Shown in pieces: positions 25,717-34,787 of a stretch of 64,000 bases of DNA (positions are counted from its first letter, which is position 1; every line of letters starts with the position of its first letter). The stretch comes from Pseudomonas fluorescens (lineage in GTDB: Bacteria > Pseudomonadota > Gammaproteobacteria > Pseudomonadales > Pseudomonadaceae). Position numbers and translations under genes: made by a program. The notes beneath the pieces are model-generated. The model was not told the DNA's origin and did no database searches. It worked only from the letters and a program-made list of their open reading frames with translations. The DNA is taken from NCBI RefSeq assembly GCF_040448305.1, contig NZ_CP148752.1:2666001-2730000 (forward strand). The letters run 5' to 3'.

Positions 25717-25731
25717 CATGATGCGACGGTG

Positions 25732-26082
25732 CTAATAGCCGCCGCCTCCGCTGGGGCGGGAGGGTTCCCGGGCCTTTTGTTGCGTGTGGCTCCACTGCGC
25801 GCAGGTCATGAAGCTTTTGTGATCGACCATGCCTCGGCCGTCAAAGCTGACATTGAACGCTTGTTGATGGCCGGACTGAGTCAGTTTGTAGTCAAAGCAC
25901 GTACCGGGTACGACAGTCCGGTTGGTGACCGCCAGGGGTTGGCCGCCGATTTGCCGGACTTGCTCCTGGGTCATGCCGGTATCGACTTTCGCGACCAGCG
26001 GCTGGTCCTGGTAGATCGAGTTGGTGCTGCAGCCTGCCAACGCGGTCAGTGCGACGACCAACGTAAATAGAGGCCTGTTCAT
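25732..26082 (-). CDS. osmE: OsmE-like SmpA/BamE-domain lipoprotein
   Basis: 116 residues with lipobox LAGC (Cys18). The SmpA/BamE-like domain shows PLVAKVDTGMTQEQVRQIGGQP, the pattern of the osmotically induced lipoprotein OsmE, and CFDYKL. The protein is expected on the inner leaflet of the outer membrane. OsmE and BamE belong to the same fold family; the IGGQP segment favours OsmE. Confidence 0.8.
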   Translation of the reverse strand: MNRPLFTLVVALTALAGCSTNSIYQDQPLVAKVDTGMTQEQVRQIGGQPLAVTNRTVVPGTCFDYKLTQSGHQQAFNVSFDGRGMVDHKSFMTCAQWSHTQQKAREPSRPSGGGGY

Positions 26083-26095
26083 GGCAGCGCTCCCG

Positions 26096-26335
26096 CTATT
26101 GAGCCTTGTTGCGGCTAATGACCTTGGCTTTCACTTCCTCGGCGTAGCCGGACAGTTTTGCTTCATCACCCTGAAACAAAGAACACAGTTTCTGAACGGC
26201 TTGCGCGTCGACGTCGTTCCCGAGCAGACGCAATTGCTGCTCGATGCGCAACAGCTCCACGGCCGACCAGCGCAAATCTGACGCAAGTCCTTGCAGATCA
26301 CGCCGAAGTTCCTGTTCCGATTCGTTAAGCCACAT
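26096..26335 (-). CDS. Small helical hypothetical protein
   Basis: 79 residues from the ATG at 26335, with AGGAGG six bases upstream on the minus strand. The sequence is almost wholly helical and charged (ESEQELRRDLQGLASDLRWSAVELLRIEQQLRLL in two stretches) and likely a helical hairpin. It lies 13 bases before osmE and is probably cotranscribed with it. The family is not recognised. Confidence 0.75.
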   Translation of the reverse strand: MWLNESEQELRRDLQGLASDLRWSAVELLRIEQQLRLLGNDVDAQAVQKLCSLFQGDEAKLSGYAEEVKAKVISRNKAQ

Positions 26336-26587
26336 GATGACCTCCTGAACTCTGCACACCGAAATTTTAGACCTGTTTACTGGGCCGGATGTTGTATTCG
26401 TCAGATTCAGCGGGGTTTTCTTTGGTCGGGAAAATAAATGCGAACATGAAAGTACGCTGTCCTACTTTATCTGAACGCAAGGAACTAACCGGGCGAAGTG
26501 ATATCAATGAAAGTCGCCGAATCGTTGGGGATGGCTGTAGGGACGACGGCGAGCTACATTTTCTTATTTCGAATTAAAGGAAACAGC

Positions 26588-26923
26588 ATGCGGATGTTGA
26601 TGGGGGGAATCGTGTTGGCATTGCTGGGCGGGTGCTCGTTGCCGGCGTCGTTGGTACCGGGCGAGCCGAATGTCAGCAAGCACAGCGAGAAGACGCCAAA
26701 AGAGTATGCGGCGTGCGTGTTGCCTGCCTGGCAAAAGGAAGTATCGAATACGACCCAGGTTTCGATATCCAACGGATTTCGCATCACCGCGCCCAGCGTA
26801 ATCACGGCCGACGAAGTGGTGGATATCGTGAAGTACAAGGACGGCAGCCGGGTTTCGCTGTATCAGGGGCCACCTTGGGCCAAGTCCGGCGACCTGCGCA
26901 AAATCGTGCGCGACTGTTTGTAA
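26588..26923 (+). CDS. Small lipoprotein of unknown function
   Basis: 111 residues from the ATG at 26588 with AAAGGA upstream. Signal MRMLMGGIVLALLGGC with lipid-modified Cys16. The mature part has ACVLPAWQKEVSNTTQVSI and GFRITAPSVITADEVVDIV, and ends with CL, giving two cysteines that could pair. It resembles small Pseudomonas envelope lipoproteins without known role. It is followed by a strong bidirectional terminator. Confidence 0.78.
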   Translation: MRMLMGGIVLALLGGCSLPASLVPGEPNVSKHSEKTPKEYAACVLPAWQKEVSNTTQVSISNGFRITAPSVITADEVVDIVKYKDGSRVSLYQGPPWAKSGDLRKIVRDCL

Positions 26924-26972
26924 GCGCGAGAGGGTGAAAATCGGTCACCGACCGCTTTTCGACTCCATTGAG

Positions 26973-27010
26973 AAAAAACCGGATGCCTGGCGTGCATCCG
27001 GTTTTTTTTT
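26973..27010. terminator. Bidirectional rho-independent terminator
   Basis: A 14-bp perfect stem, AAAAAACCGGATGC (26973-26986) with GCATCCGGTTTTTT (26994-27007), loop CTGGCGT. The A-tract on one side and T-tract on the other let it terminate the lipoprotein gene and the convergent Rrf2 gene. Confidence 0.93.
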
Positions 27011-27017
27011 GTGTGGA

Positions 27018-27578
27018 TCAGTCCGGAAGGTTGGTGGTCGGGATGATTTGCTCGCTGGCCTGGGCGGTGCTTTTACGTTCCCGACGCTCATTCATCCAGC
27101 TTTCAACTTTGACGCCGAATTCTGGCGGGGCCTTGCGCCCGAATTTCCTGGCGATGTCGAGGATGGTTTGTTGGGCGAGAGCCTCTTCCATGCGTTTTTG
27201 CGCAACCATCATCGCGCCATTGATCGCGCACAGTCCGTCCAATGCCCACTCAGGCGGGGCGCCGTCAAACACTGCGCAACGGCCACGGATCTCCCGGCAA
27301 TCGAAGATCGACTTGCGGCCATCGATGGCGTTGACGATATCCAGCAAGGTGATTTCGTCAGCGGGCCGGGCCAGCTTGAAGCCACCGCGCATGCCTTCGG
27401 TGGCGACCACCAGATTGGCCTTGGCCAGCTTGGTGAAGATTTTCGCCAGGTAGTCCTGGGGGACGCCTTGCAGATCGGCAAGGTCGCGAACGCTCGCTTC
27501 GCGCGAGTCGCCACCGTTACCCACCAGAAAAAGCAGGCAGTGGATGCCGTATTCGACACCCGCGCTGTAAAGAGACAT
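27018..27578 (-). CDS. Rrf2 family transcriptional regulator
   Basis: 186 residues from the ATG at 27578 (MSLYSAGVEYGIHCLLFLV). The winged-helix DNA-binding region shows VRDLADLQGVPQDYLAKIF and the wing TEGMRGGFKLARP. Three cysteines at 94, 101 and 117 lie where Fe-S Rrf2 proteins such as IscR and NsrR hold their cluster, but the spacing (C-x6-C-x15-C) differs from both. It is divergent from the flavoprotein gene at 27889, its likely target. Confidence 0.85.
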   Translation of the reverse strand: MSLYSAGVEYGIHCLLFLVGNGGDSREASVRDLADLQGVPQDYLAKIFTKLAKANLVVATEGMRGGFKLARPADEITLLDIVNAIDGRKSIFDCREIRGRCAVFDGAPPEWALDGLCAINGAMMVAQKRMEEALAQQTILDIARKFGRKAPPEFGVKVESWMNERRERKSTAQASEQIIPTTNLPD

Positions 27579-27888
27579 GCAGATCTCCGACTGAATTAGT
27601 CGCAAATTTTAGCAGCCGAAAGCAAGCAAGGCAACGAATCCCTCCTCACTCAATCTTTTTTTCATGACAGCGAACGCTCCTGTGGTGCGCTGAATACGGG
27701 GTGTTCAGGTCATGGATCACGGTTTTCGATGGCCACCCTTGGTAAAAACCTGTTGCAGGATTTAACTTGGATCAATACAGTCGTAGTTGTTCGATCGCAG
27801 TGGCAGACGCTTATCCGGGTACAACCTGGCGGCAGTCCGTAAGGCCCTCAACGATTTTCTACACTCGGTTATCCCCCTGGAGTCAAAA

Positions 27889-29091
27889 ATGAAGCAGCAC
27901 ATTCTGGTAATCGGCGCAGGTTTCGGTGGCATGTGGACCGCTTTGAGTGCCACGCGCCTGTTCGACATTCACGGCCACAACGACGTTGAAGTGACCGTGC
28001 TGGCTCCTCAGGCCGAGCTGCGTGTGCGTCCGCGCTTCTACGAGCCGAACGCCCACCAGCTGGCCGCGCCGATTGGCGACCTGTTCGATGCAGTAGGGGT
28101 CAAGTTCGTCAAGGGCGCGGTGCAGACCATCGACGTCGGGCAAAAACAGGTCGGCTATGTCGATGCCGCAGGTGCCCGACAAGTCTGCAGCTACGACAAA
28201 CTCGTTCTGGCCACGGGCAGCCGCCTGGCTTCGCCGAACACGCGGGGCGTGGCCGAACATGCCTTCGACGTCGATCAGATCGAACAGGCCGTGCGTCTGG
28301 AAAACCACCTCAAGGCGCTGGCCAGCCAACCCGAAAGCAAGGCGCGCAACACGGTGGTGGTGGCCGGTGGCGGTTTCACCGGGATCGAAACGGCGACTGA
28401 AATGCCGAGCCGCCTGCGGGCCATCCTCGGCGACCGTGCCGACATCAATGTGATTATCGTCGACCGTGGCGACAAGATTGGCGGCTCGATGGGTGAGGAA
28501 ATCGCCGAATCGATCGTCGAGGCCAGCCTGGCAACCGGCGTGCAATGGCACTTGAACGCCTCGGTTGTGTCAGTCGATGCCAACGGCGTGACCCTGTCCG
28601 ACGGTACTCGTATCGATGCCAACACCGTGGTCTGGACCACCGGCGTTCGCGCCAGCTCCCTGACCGAGCAGATTCCGGCCGAACGCGATCACCTGGGGCG
28701 TCTGCATGTCGACGCGCACCTGAAAGTCATTGGCCAGGACGACATCTTCGCCACCGGAGACGTCGCCTACGCGGCCAGTGACGAGATCGGCAACCACGCC
28801 TTGATGACCTGCCAGCACGCCATTGTCCTGGGGCGTCACGCCGGCAATAACGTGGCGGCACAGATCCTCGGTGTGGACCCGACGCCGTACAGCCAGCCGA
28901 AATACGTGACCTGCCTGGACCTGGGGGCCTGGGGCGCGGTGTACACCGAGGGTTGGGATCGTCAGGTCAAGTTGGTCAAGGAGGAGGCCAAGTCGCTGAA
29001 AACCCAGATCAACACCCAATGGATCTACCCGCCAGCGGCGAACCGCGACACCGCGTGGGCCGCAGCGGATCCGTTGATCCCGATTGCCTGA
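27889..29091 (+). CDS. FAD-dependent pyridine nucleotide oxidoreductase (NDH-2-like)
   Basis: 400 residues from the ATG at 27889. FAD motif IGAGFGG near the N-terminus, NADH motif VVAGGGFTGIETATE in the middle, and the second FAD motif DIFATGDVAY. The size and pattern match type II NADH dehydrogenase and related flavoproteins. The usual C-terminal amphipathic membrane helix is not obvious, so it may be soluble. It is divergent from an Rrf2 regulator and ends at a strong terminator. The 310-bp gap before it holds only promoter-like sequence. Confidence 0.85.
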   Translation: MKQHILVIGAGFGGMWTALSATRLFDIHGHNDVEVTVLAPQAELRVRPRFYEPNAHQLAAPIGDLFDAVGVKFVKGAVQTIDVGQKQVGYVDAAGARQVCSYDKLVLATGSRLASPNTRGVAEHAFDVDQIEQAVRLENHLKALASQPESKARNTVVVAGGGFTGIETATEMPSRLRAILGDRADINVIIVDRGDKIGGSMGEEIAESIVEASLATGVQWHLNASVVSVDANGVTLSDGTRIDANTVVWTTGVRASSLTEQIPAERDHLGRLHVDAHLKVIGQDDIFATGDVAYAASDEIGNHALMTCQHAIVLGRHAGNNVAAQILGVDPTPYSQPKYVTCLDLGAWGAVYTEGWDRQVKLVKEEAKSLKTQINTQWIYPPAANRDTAWAAADPLIPIA

Positions 29092-29120
29092 TTCGTTCGC
29101 TGACGCGTCTGATTAAACCT

Positions 29121-29153
29121 CCCGCCCAAGTCCTCTTGGGCGGGATTTTTTTT
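29121..29153 (+). terminator. Rho-independent terminator
   Basis: CCCGCCCAAG (29121-29130), loop TCCT, CTTGGGCGGG (29135-29144), then A and an eight-base T-tract. It ends the flavoprotein transcript. Confidence 0.93.
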
Positions 29154-29170
29154 GCGTGCCATTTGCCTGT

Positions 29171-29220
29171 GTGAAATTTACCGTGTATTTTTTCATGAAA
29201 TTAAAAATACAAAATTTCAC
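29171..29220. promoter_or_regulatory. Long AT-rich nested inverted repeat before puuB-like gene
   Basis: Outer arms GTGAAATTT (29171-29179) and AAATTTCAC (29212-29220); inner arms GTATTTTT (29185-29192) and AAAAATAC (29203-29210). The repeat ends immediately before the GAGG ribosome site (29221-29224) of the gene starting at 29229. Position and symmetry suggest an operator, perhaps for the XRE-cupin regulator encoded two genes later, or an RNA hairpin limiting translation. Confidence 0.6.
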
Positions 29221-29228
29221 GAGGCCGT

Positions 29229-30518
29229 ATGTTTCAGCAATCCACCCGGCATGTCGCCAGTTACTACGCCCATACCTGCGCCGATCGTCTGGTCGATCGA
29301 GCCGCACTGGAAGGTGAGCAAGACACCGAAGTGCTGATCATCGGGGCCGGTTTCAGTGGATTGCACACGGCTTTGCGCCTGGCGCTGGCCGGCAAGCGCG
29401 TGACTTTGCTCGAAGCCAGCCGGGTGGCCTGGGCCGCGTCCGGGCGTAATGGCGGGCAGGCGATTCTCGGCTGGTCGTGCGACATGCCACCGCTGGAAGC
29501 GGCGCTGGGTTACGAACGGGCACGGCGACTGTGGGACGGCATGCGCTGGGCCGCGCGCGAGTTGCGTGACTTGCCCGGCCGCCATGAGTTCGATTGCGAC
29601 TACCGCGCCGGCCATCTCTGGACCTCGGTGATGCCCCGTCGGGTAGGCCTGTTGACCGAATGGCAACACGAGGCCAGCCACAAGTGGGGCCACGACAAAC
29701 TGCAATTCATCGAGCGCAGCGATTTGCCGCAGTGGGTTGCCAGCGAGCGCTATCAGGCCGGGCTGTTCGATCCCGAAGGCGGGCATTTGAACCCGCTGAA
29801 ACTGGCCCTCGGCCTTGCCGATGCGATCGAGCGCGCCGGTGGCCGCATCCACGAGCAAAGCAAGGCGCTGAGCTATGGCGAGGAGGGCGACAGGTTTGTG
29901 GTGACCACCGAGCGCGGTCGTATTCGCGCCGATGTGCTGGTGCTGGCGTGCAACGCTTACCTCGATCGACTCGACCCGCAACTGGCGAGTTGCGTGTTGC
30001 CGGTCGGGACGTATCAGGTCGCGACCGCGCCGCTCACCGAGGAGCAAGCCACCGCGCTGCTGCCGAGCAACGTGTGCGTGACCGACAATCAGTTCGTGCT
30101 CGATTATTTCCGCCGCACCCCCGATAACCGCCTGCTGTTCGGCGGCGGTTGCACTTACCTGGGCGGCATGCCCAAGGACATCGCCGCCGCGACCCGGCCG
30201 TTCCTGGAACGCGTGTTCCCGCAACTCACCGGCGTCGGGCTGGAGTTTGCCTGGGGCGGCCACATCGACCTGACCCTCAAGCGCACACCGGATATCGGCC
30301 GCCGGGGCGATCTGTACTGGATGCAGGGGTATTCCGGGCATGGCGTACTGCCGACACTGGCCGCGGCCCGGGCGGTGTCCGACGCGGTGCTCGGTCAGCC
30401 CGACGAACTGTCCCTGTACCAGGGCCTGAACAACAGCCGTTTTCCCGGCGGCAAATACCTGGCCGCGCCGCTGGAAGCCATCGGCAAGGCCTGGTATCGA
30501 CTGCGCGACAGCATTTGA
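29229..30518 (+). CDS. FAD-dependent oxidoreductase, gamma-glutamylputrescine oxidase-like
   Basis: 429 residues of the DAO/glycine oxidase fold. FAD motif IIGAGFSGLHTAL at about residues 37-49, the covalent/active-site region SGRNGGQAILGW typical of PuuB-like enzymes, and the closing GYSGHGV motif. PuuB oxidises gamma-glutamylputrescine to the aldehyde with release of hydrogen peroxide. The following regulator and glutamine-synthetase-like genes make a puuB-puuR-puuA arrangement, which supports this over other DAO members. Confidence 0.85.
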   Translation: MFQQSTRHVASYYAHTCADRLVDRAALEGEQDTEVLIIGAGFSGLHTALRLALAGKRVTLLEASRVAWAASGRNGGQAILGWSCDMPPLEAALGYERARRLWDGMRWAARELRDLPGRHEFDCDYRAGHLWTSVMPRRVGLLTEWQHEASHKWGHDKLQFIERSDLPQWVASERYQAGLFDPEGGHLNPLKLALGLADAIERAGGRIHEQSKALSYGEEGDRFVVTTERGRIRADVLVLACNAYLDRLDPQLASCVLPVGTYQVATAPLTEEQATALLPSNVCVTDNQFVLDYFRRTPDNRLLFGGGCTYLGGMPKDIAAATRPFLERVFPQLTGVGLEFAWGGHIDLTLKRTPDIGRRGDLYWMQGYSGHGVLPTLAAARAVSDAVLGQPDELSLYQGLNNSRFPGGKYLAAPLEAIGKAWYRLRDSI

Positions 30519-30543
30519 AGCGACACTTTCTGGAAGCCTCTGG

Positions 30544-31098
30544 ATGGACATGCAAGAAGAAATCTCGGCGCTGGCGATCCTGATCCAGGACCTGCGCAAA
30601 CACAAAAAGTACACCCTGAAGGAACTGGCGGACAAAATCGGCCGCTCCGTGGGCTTTCTGTCCCAGGTCGAGCGCGGCCTGTCGCGTCCGACCGTGGCGG
30701 ACCTGACCGCCATCAGCGAAACCCTGGGGGTGCCGACCACCTATTTCTACAGCCTGCCCAAACCCATGGCCTTGTCCTGGGTCACCCGCCCCGACGAGCG
30801 CCGCACGCTGTACTACGCCGACGGCATCACCGACATCCTCGTCTCGCCAAAAATGCGCGCGTCCTTTTCGATGCTCGAAAGCCAGCTCGAACCCGGCGCC
30901 AGCAGCGGTGACCGACACATGAAGGACAGCTCCGAGCAGGGCGGTTACGTCCTGGAAGGGCAGTTGACCCTGTGGCTCGACGACAACGAACCGGTGACCC
31001 TGCATCCCGGTGACAGCTTTCAACTGGCCAGCCATGCGCACTGCCGCTACGGCAACCTGTCCGACCAACTGACCCGTGTGCTTTGGGTTTACACCTGA
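30544..31098 (+). CDS. puuR: XRE-cupin regulator, PuuR-like
   Basis: 184 residues. The N-terminal HTH_3 domain (YTLKELADKIGRSVGFLSQVERGLSRP, residues about 23-50 in two helices) is joined to a C-terminal cupin (about 105-184: LEPGAS, GGYVLEGQLTLWLDDN, LHPGDSF). This is the PuuR layout, which in E. coli represses putrescine-use genes until the polyamine is bound. It lies 25 bases after the oxidase and 20 before the ligase gene, so it is in the same operon. Confidence 0.85.
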   Translation: MDMQEEISALAILIQDLRKHKKYTLKELADKIGRSVGFLSQVERGLSRPTVADLTAISETLGVPTTYFYSLPKPMALSWVTRPDERRTLYYADGITDILVSPKMRASFSMLESQLEPGASSGDRHMKDSSEQGGYVLEGQLTLWLDDNEPVTLHPGDSFQLASHAHCRYGNLSDQLTRVLWVYT

Positions 31099-31118
31099 TA
31101 ACAACAAGGAACAAAACG

Positions 31119-32465
31119 ATGGATGCTGTGTGCTCTGAACTGCTGGCCGAGGTTCGCAACTTCCGCCACACCAACCCCGAAGTGCGTTACGTCGACCTGA
31201 TCTCCCTGGACATTCCGGGGCATTTCTACGGCAAGCGCTACCCGATCGAGATGCTGGAAAAAGTCGCTGCTGGCAGTGCACTGAAGCTGCCGCAGAACTG
31301 CGTGCTGCTCGGCACCCAGGGAGGACTGTTCAAGATCGGTGATTACTGCTTCAACGATGGTGACCCGGATGCGCTGCGCCGTTTGGTGCCTGGCACCTTG
31401 AAGTTGGTGAGCTGGGAAAAACAGCCCTTGGGCCAGATGTTGATTACCTCCGACGGCACCGAAAAACCCATCGAGTTCGAACCCCGCGAAGTGCTGGCGC
31501 AGGTGCTGGACCGACTCAAGCGCAAGGGCATTTTCCCGGTGGTGGCCTTCGAGCTGGAGTTCTACCTGTTCGACAGCCGCTTGAAGGACGGCTTGCCGCA
31601 ATTTCCCCGTGATGAGTTGACCGGCGATGCCGACGATCAGCCGAACATGCACATCGAACGCTTGTCGCGCTTCGCCCCGGTGCTCGATGAAATGGTTGAG
31701 ACCGCGCGAGCCCAAGGCGTCGATGCCACGGTGATCACCGCCGAACTCGGCCCGGGCCAGTTCGAAATCAACTTCGGCCATTGCGATGACGGCCTGCGCG
31801 CCGCCGACTGGGCGGCCCTGTTCTGCCGCAGCACCCGGGGCGTGGCGCTCAAGCACAACTACCGCGCCAGCTTCATGGCCAAACCCTACCTGCAGCACCC
31901 CGGCAGTGGCATGCACGTGCATGTCAGCCTGTATGACCAGGCCGGCAACAACCTGCTGGCGGCGAACGGCCAGCGGGCGTTGCGCCATGCGGTGGCCGGT
32001 TGCCTGGATGTGTTGCCGCACTGCATGCCGATCTTTGCCCCGAACCACAACGCCATGCGCCGCTTGAGCGGCACCGTGAACGTCGCGTCCCGCGCCAGCT
32101 GGGGCTTCGAGGATCGCGATGCCTGCTTGCGTATTCCGGAGTCGGACATCAAGAACCTGCGCATCGAACATCGCCTGGCGGGCGCCGATGCCAACCCTTA
32201 TCTGGCGTTGGCGGCGATTCTGGTAGGACTGGAACAAGGCCTGGAAGGGGAGCGCGAGCCGATTGCACCGCTCAACGAAGACCGCGGCAGTGGCATCGAT
32301 TTTCCGCTGGAAATGCTCGAAGCGGTGCAGTCCATGCAAAGTCATGCATCGCTGCGCGAAGGCTTGGGGGCGGAGTTCGTGGACGTCTACTGCGAAAACA
32401 AGCGTCAGGATCATCTGGCATTTCTGCATGACATCAGCGCGCGGGAGTATCGCTGGTTCCTCTAG
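31119..32465 (+). CDS. puuA: Gamma-glutamylpolyamine synthetase (glutamine synthetase family)
   Basis: 448 residues from the ATG at 31119. Glutamine synthetase catalytic fold: FELEFYL, the ATP/metal segments GPGQFEINFGH and KPYLQHPGSGMHVHVSL, then NHNAMRRLSGTVNVASR and the LRIEHRLAGADANPYL region. The PuuA/SpuI/GlnA-like group joins glutamate to putrescine, other polyamines or small amines, the first step before PuuB. The context supports polyamine or monoamine use; the exact amine is not known. Confidence 0.87.
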   Translation: MDAVCSELLAEVRNFRHTNPEVRYVDLISLDIPGHFYGKRYPIEMLEKVAAGSALKLPQNCVLLGTQGGLFKIGDYCFNDGDPDALRRLVPGTLKLVSWEKQPLGQMLITSDGTEKPIEFEPREVLAQVLDRLKRKGIFPVVAFELEFYLFDSRLKDGLPQFPRDELTGDADDQPNMHIERLSRFAPVLDEMVETARAQGVDATVITAELGPGQFEINFGHCDDGLRAADWAALFCRSTRGVALKHNYRASFMAKPYLQHPGSGMHVHVSLYDQAGNNLLAANGQRALRHAVAGCLDVLPHCMPIFAPNHNAMRRLSGTVNVASRASWGFEDRDACLRIPESDIKNLRIEHRLAGADANPYLALAAILVGLEQGLEGEREPIAPLNEDRGSGIDFPLEMLEAVQSMQSHASLREGLGAEFVDVYCENKRQDHLAFLHDISAREYRWFL

Positions 32466-32601
32466 TCGCCCTTAGAAAAGATGTGGATATTGAAGGGGTT
32501 AGGAGGATTAGTAACTGGATAGTGAATAAAAATATCTTGTTACAGGCCGAAATATTCCGTAATATCCGCGCCGCGTTCACCACCACGGTTTATGCATTTT
32601 T

Positions 32602-32639
32602 AAATCCCAGGCGTCCATCAGCTGCCTGGGATTTTTTTT
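32602..32639 (+). terminator. Rho-independent terminator after puuA-like gene
   Basis: An 11-bp stem AAATCCCAGGC (32602-32612) with GCCTGGGATTT (32624-32634), followed by T's to 32639. It separates the puu-like operon from the convergent permease gene. Confidence 0.92.
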
Positions 32640-32648
32640 GCCTGAAAT

Positions 32649-34013
32649 TTAGTCGGCCGCTGACTCCATCATCGGCGCTCGCTTGCCGAGCCTCATCAGC
32701 CAGTAATAACTCAACGCCGGCACCAGCAACCCGACGATCCACGCCAGATCCACCCCATCCAGCGCCGTAGCCACCGGGCCGACGTACAGCGTGGTGTTCA
32801 TGAACGGAATTTCCAGGGCAATCGCCAGCAGGAAACTGCCGCAGGCGATCCGGTTGACCCGTCCGTAGATCCCGTTCAGGTCGAAGATGTCGTCAATCCG
32901 GTAATGGCCTTTGCGCAGGCAGTAGTAGTCCACCAGATTGATCGCCGTCCACGGGATCAGGAAGTAGCTCATGAAGAAGATGAAGTTCAGGAAGAAGGTG
33001 ATGAAGTCGTCCTGACTGATGGTGCACAGGGCCGTGGCCACCAGGCTGATCAGCAGCATGAACACACCGCGTACTCGCGGGGTCACCTTGAGTCGGGCGA
33101 AAGGTTCGATCACGGTGATGGTCGACATGAACGCGCCGTACAGGTTGAACACGTTGATCGACACCTGGCCATAGACGATGAAGGCGAACAGCAGCACCGA
33201 GCCAGCGCCGAACAGACCGGCTACATGCCCGCCGACGTTGCTGGAGAAGTCGCCGATGCCGACACTCAGGATCGCCCCGAGAATCATCATCCACGCACCA
33301 CCGCTGACCGTGCCGGCGTAGCTGTACCAGAACACCTGGGCGGTCGGCGTGTTGCTCGGCAGGTAGCGTGAGTAGTCGGCGACGTAAGGCGCGTAGGACA
33401 GTTGCCAGGTCACGGCGATGCTCACCGCCACCAGGAACTTCGACAGCGAGAAGCCTGTCGGTAGCCATTGTTCGGCCGGGATCGGCAACTGCAAGGCGAG
33501 CACCGTGGCCGCCACGAACACCACCAGCGACAGAATCGACAGCAGCTTCTGCAAGCGGTGAATCAATCGATAGCCATAGAGCGCGACGACGAAGCACAAC
33601 GCGCCGATCAGGTAGATATTGCCGGACATCGGCAGCGGGCTGACGGACTCCAGCGCCTGGGCCGCGAGCAAGGTGTTGCTGACGAAGAAGCCCAGGTAGA
33701 TCAGCATCACGAACAGCAGCGGCAACACCGCCCCCAACACGCCGAATTGCGCCCGGCTCTGGATCATTTGCGGAATGCCCAGCTTCGGTCCCTGGGCCGA
33801 GTGCGAGGCCATGAAAATCGCCCCCAGCAACGAGCCGATGACGATCGCCAGCGCACTCCAGAACAGGTTGAGCCCCATCACCACCGGCAACACGCCGGAG
33901 GCGATGGTGGTGATGTTCATGTTGGCGCCGAACCAGATATAGAACAGCGAACCCGGCTTGCCGTGGCGTTCGGTCTCGGGGATGAAATCGATGCTTCTTT
34001 TTTCGACTTGCAT
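32649..34013 (-). CDS. NCS1 family purine/pyrimidine-type permease (first copy)
   Basis: 454 residues from the ATG at 34013; GGAG is about 8 bases upstream, and a GTG at 34022 is possible. About 12 membrane helices. NCS1 hallmarks: FIPETERHGKPGSLFYIWFGAN near the N-terminus in two parts, GIPQMIQSRAQFG, SYAPYVADYSRYLP and SYFLIPWTAINLVDYY. CodB and related NCS1 proteins import nucleobases, hydantoins, allantoin or other N-heterocycles with Na+ or H+. It lies 5 bases after the cysteine hydrolase gene, in the same operon. Confidence 0.88.
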   Translation of the reverse strand: MQVEKRSIDFIPETERHGKPGSLFYIWFGANMNITTIASGVLPVVMGLNLFWSALAIVIGSLLGAIFMASHSAQGPKLGIPQMIQSRAQFGVLGAVLPLLFVMLIYLGFFVSNTLLAAQALESVSPLPMSGNIYLIGALCFVVALYGYRLIHRLQKLLSILSLVVFVAATVLALQLPIPAEQWLPTGFSLSKFLVAVSIAVTWQLSYAPYVADYSRYLPSNTPTAQVFWYSYAGTVSGGAWMMILGAILSVGIGDFSSNVGGHVAGLFGAGSVLLFAFIVYGQVSINVFNLYGAFMSTITVIEPFARLKVTPRVRGVFMLLISLVATALCTISQDDFITFFLNFIFFMSYFLIPWTAINLVDYYCLRKGHYRIDDIFDLNGIYGRVNRIACGSFLLAIALEIPFMNTTLYVGPVATALDGVDLAWIVGLLVPALSYYWLMRLGKRAPMMESAAD

Positions 34014-34018
34014 GGCGA

Positions 34019-34696
34019 TCACTCCTGAGTCCGGACGAGACGGGATTGCAGACGGGCGATGGTGCTTTGCAGCTCATGGGGCTGGTGGGCAAACAGGTCC
34101 GGACGCTCGGGGATCAGGCTGACGTAGTCGAGTTGTTGCAGGGCGCGCAGGCACTGTTCACTTGTGAGGATTTCCAGCGCGTAGACCCAGTTGGCCATGA
34201 TCAACAGGGCCGAGTAATGCCCGGCCTCGGTGGTCGTGGTGCAGGCATCGCTGACCAGGCGGACGCGATAACCCAGGGCGAAGGCATCGAACACGCTGGT
34301 GAGCACGCAGACGTCGGTCAGCACGCCACAGACGATCAGCGTGTCGACTTCCATTGCCTTGAGTCGGGCATCGAGGTCGGTGCGGTGAAAGGCACTGTAA
34401 CGACCCTTGTCGATGATCAATTCACCGGGCTGCGGCGTCAGCGACTCGATGATTTCCACCTGCCGGGTGCCGGCGCGGTAACTGCCGGGGCCACCGTCGG
34501 CGGCCAGCGGTTCGCCGTGGGGCAGGTCACTGCCGTCGGCCGGATTGATGTGGCGGGTATAGATGACAGGCATCCGCTGATGGCGGGCGGTATCGAGCAG
34601 GGCGGCGGTATGGGCGACCACCCTGTCGAGGTTTTCCAGGACGAAGCCGTCCTCCTGCTGCATGTCGATGATCAACAGCGCGTTGTTATTGTTCAT
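34019..34696 (-). CDS. Cysteine hydrolase of the isochorismatase family (RutB-like)
   Basis: 225 residues from the ATG at 34696 (MNNNNALLIIDMQQ). The catalytic triad of cysteine-type members is visible: Asp in LLIIDMQ, Lys in IIDKGRYSAF and Cys in IVCGVLTDVCV, with the family cis-peptide position before the Cys. Relatives hydrolyse amides or carbamoyl groups, for example RutB in uracil breakdown and nicotinamidases. Its operon partner is an NCS1 permease, and upstream lie an LLM monooxygenase and flavin reductase, which points to amide hydrolysis after oxidative ring opening. Confidence 0.86.
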   Translation of the reverse strand: MNNNNALLIIDMQQEDGFVLENLDRVVAHTAALLDTARHQRMPVIYTRHINPADGSDLPHGEPLAADGGPGSYRAGTRQVEIIESLTPQPGELIIDKGRYSAFHRTDLDARLKAMEVDTLIVCGVLTDVCVLTSVFDAFALGYRVRLVSDACTTTTEAGHYSALLIMANWVYALEILTSEQCLRALQQLDYVSLIPERPDLFAHQPHELQSTIARLQSRLVRTQE

Positions 34697-34787
34697 TGGG
34701 CAAACCTGATCAAAGGCGAAACACGATGCACCGTACGCGCCATGCAATGGCGAGACGCGGGGTGCGTGATTGGCTGTTCGGGTGGGC

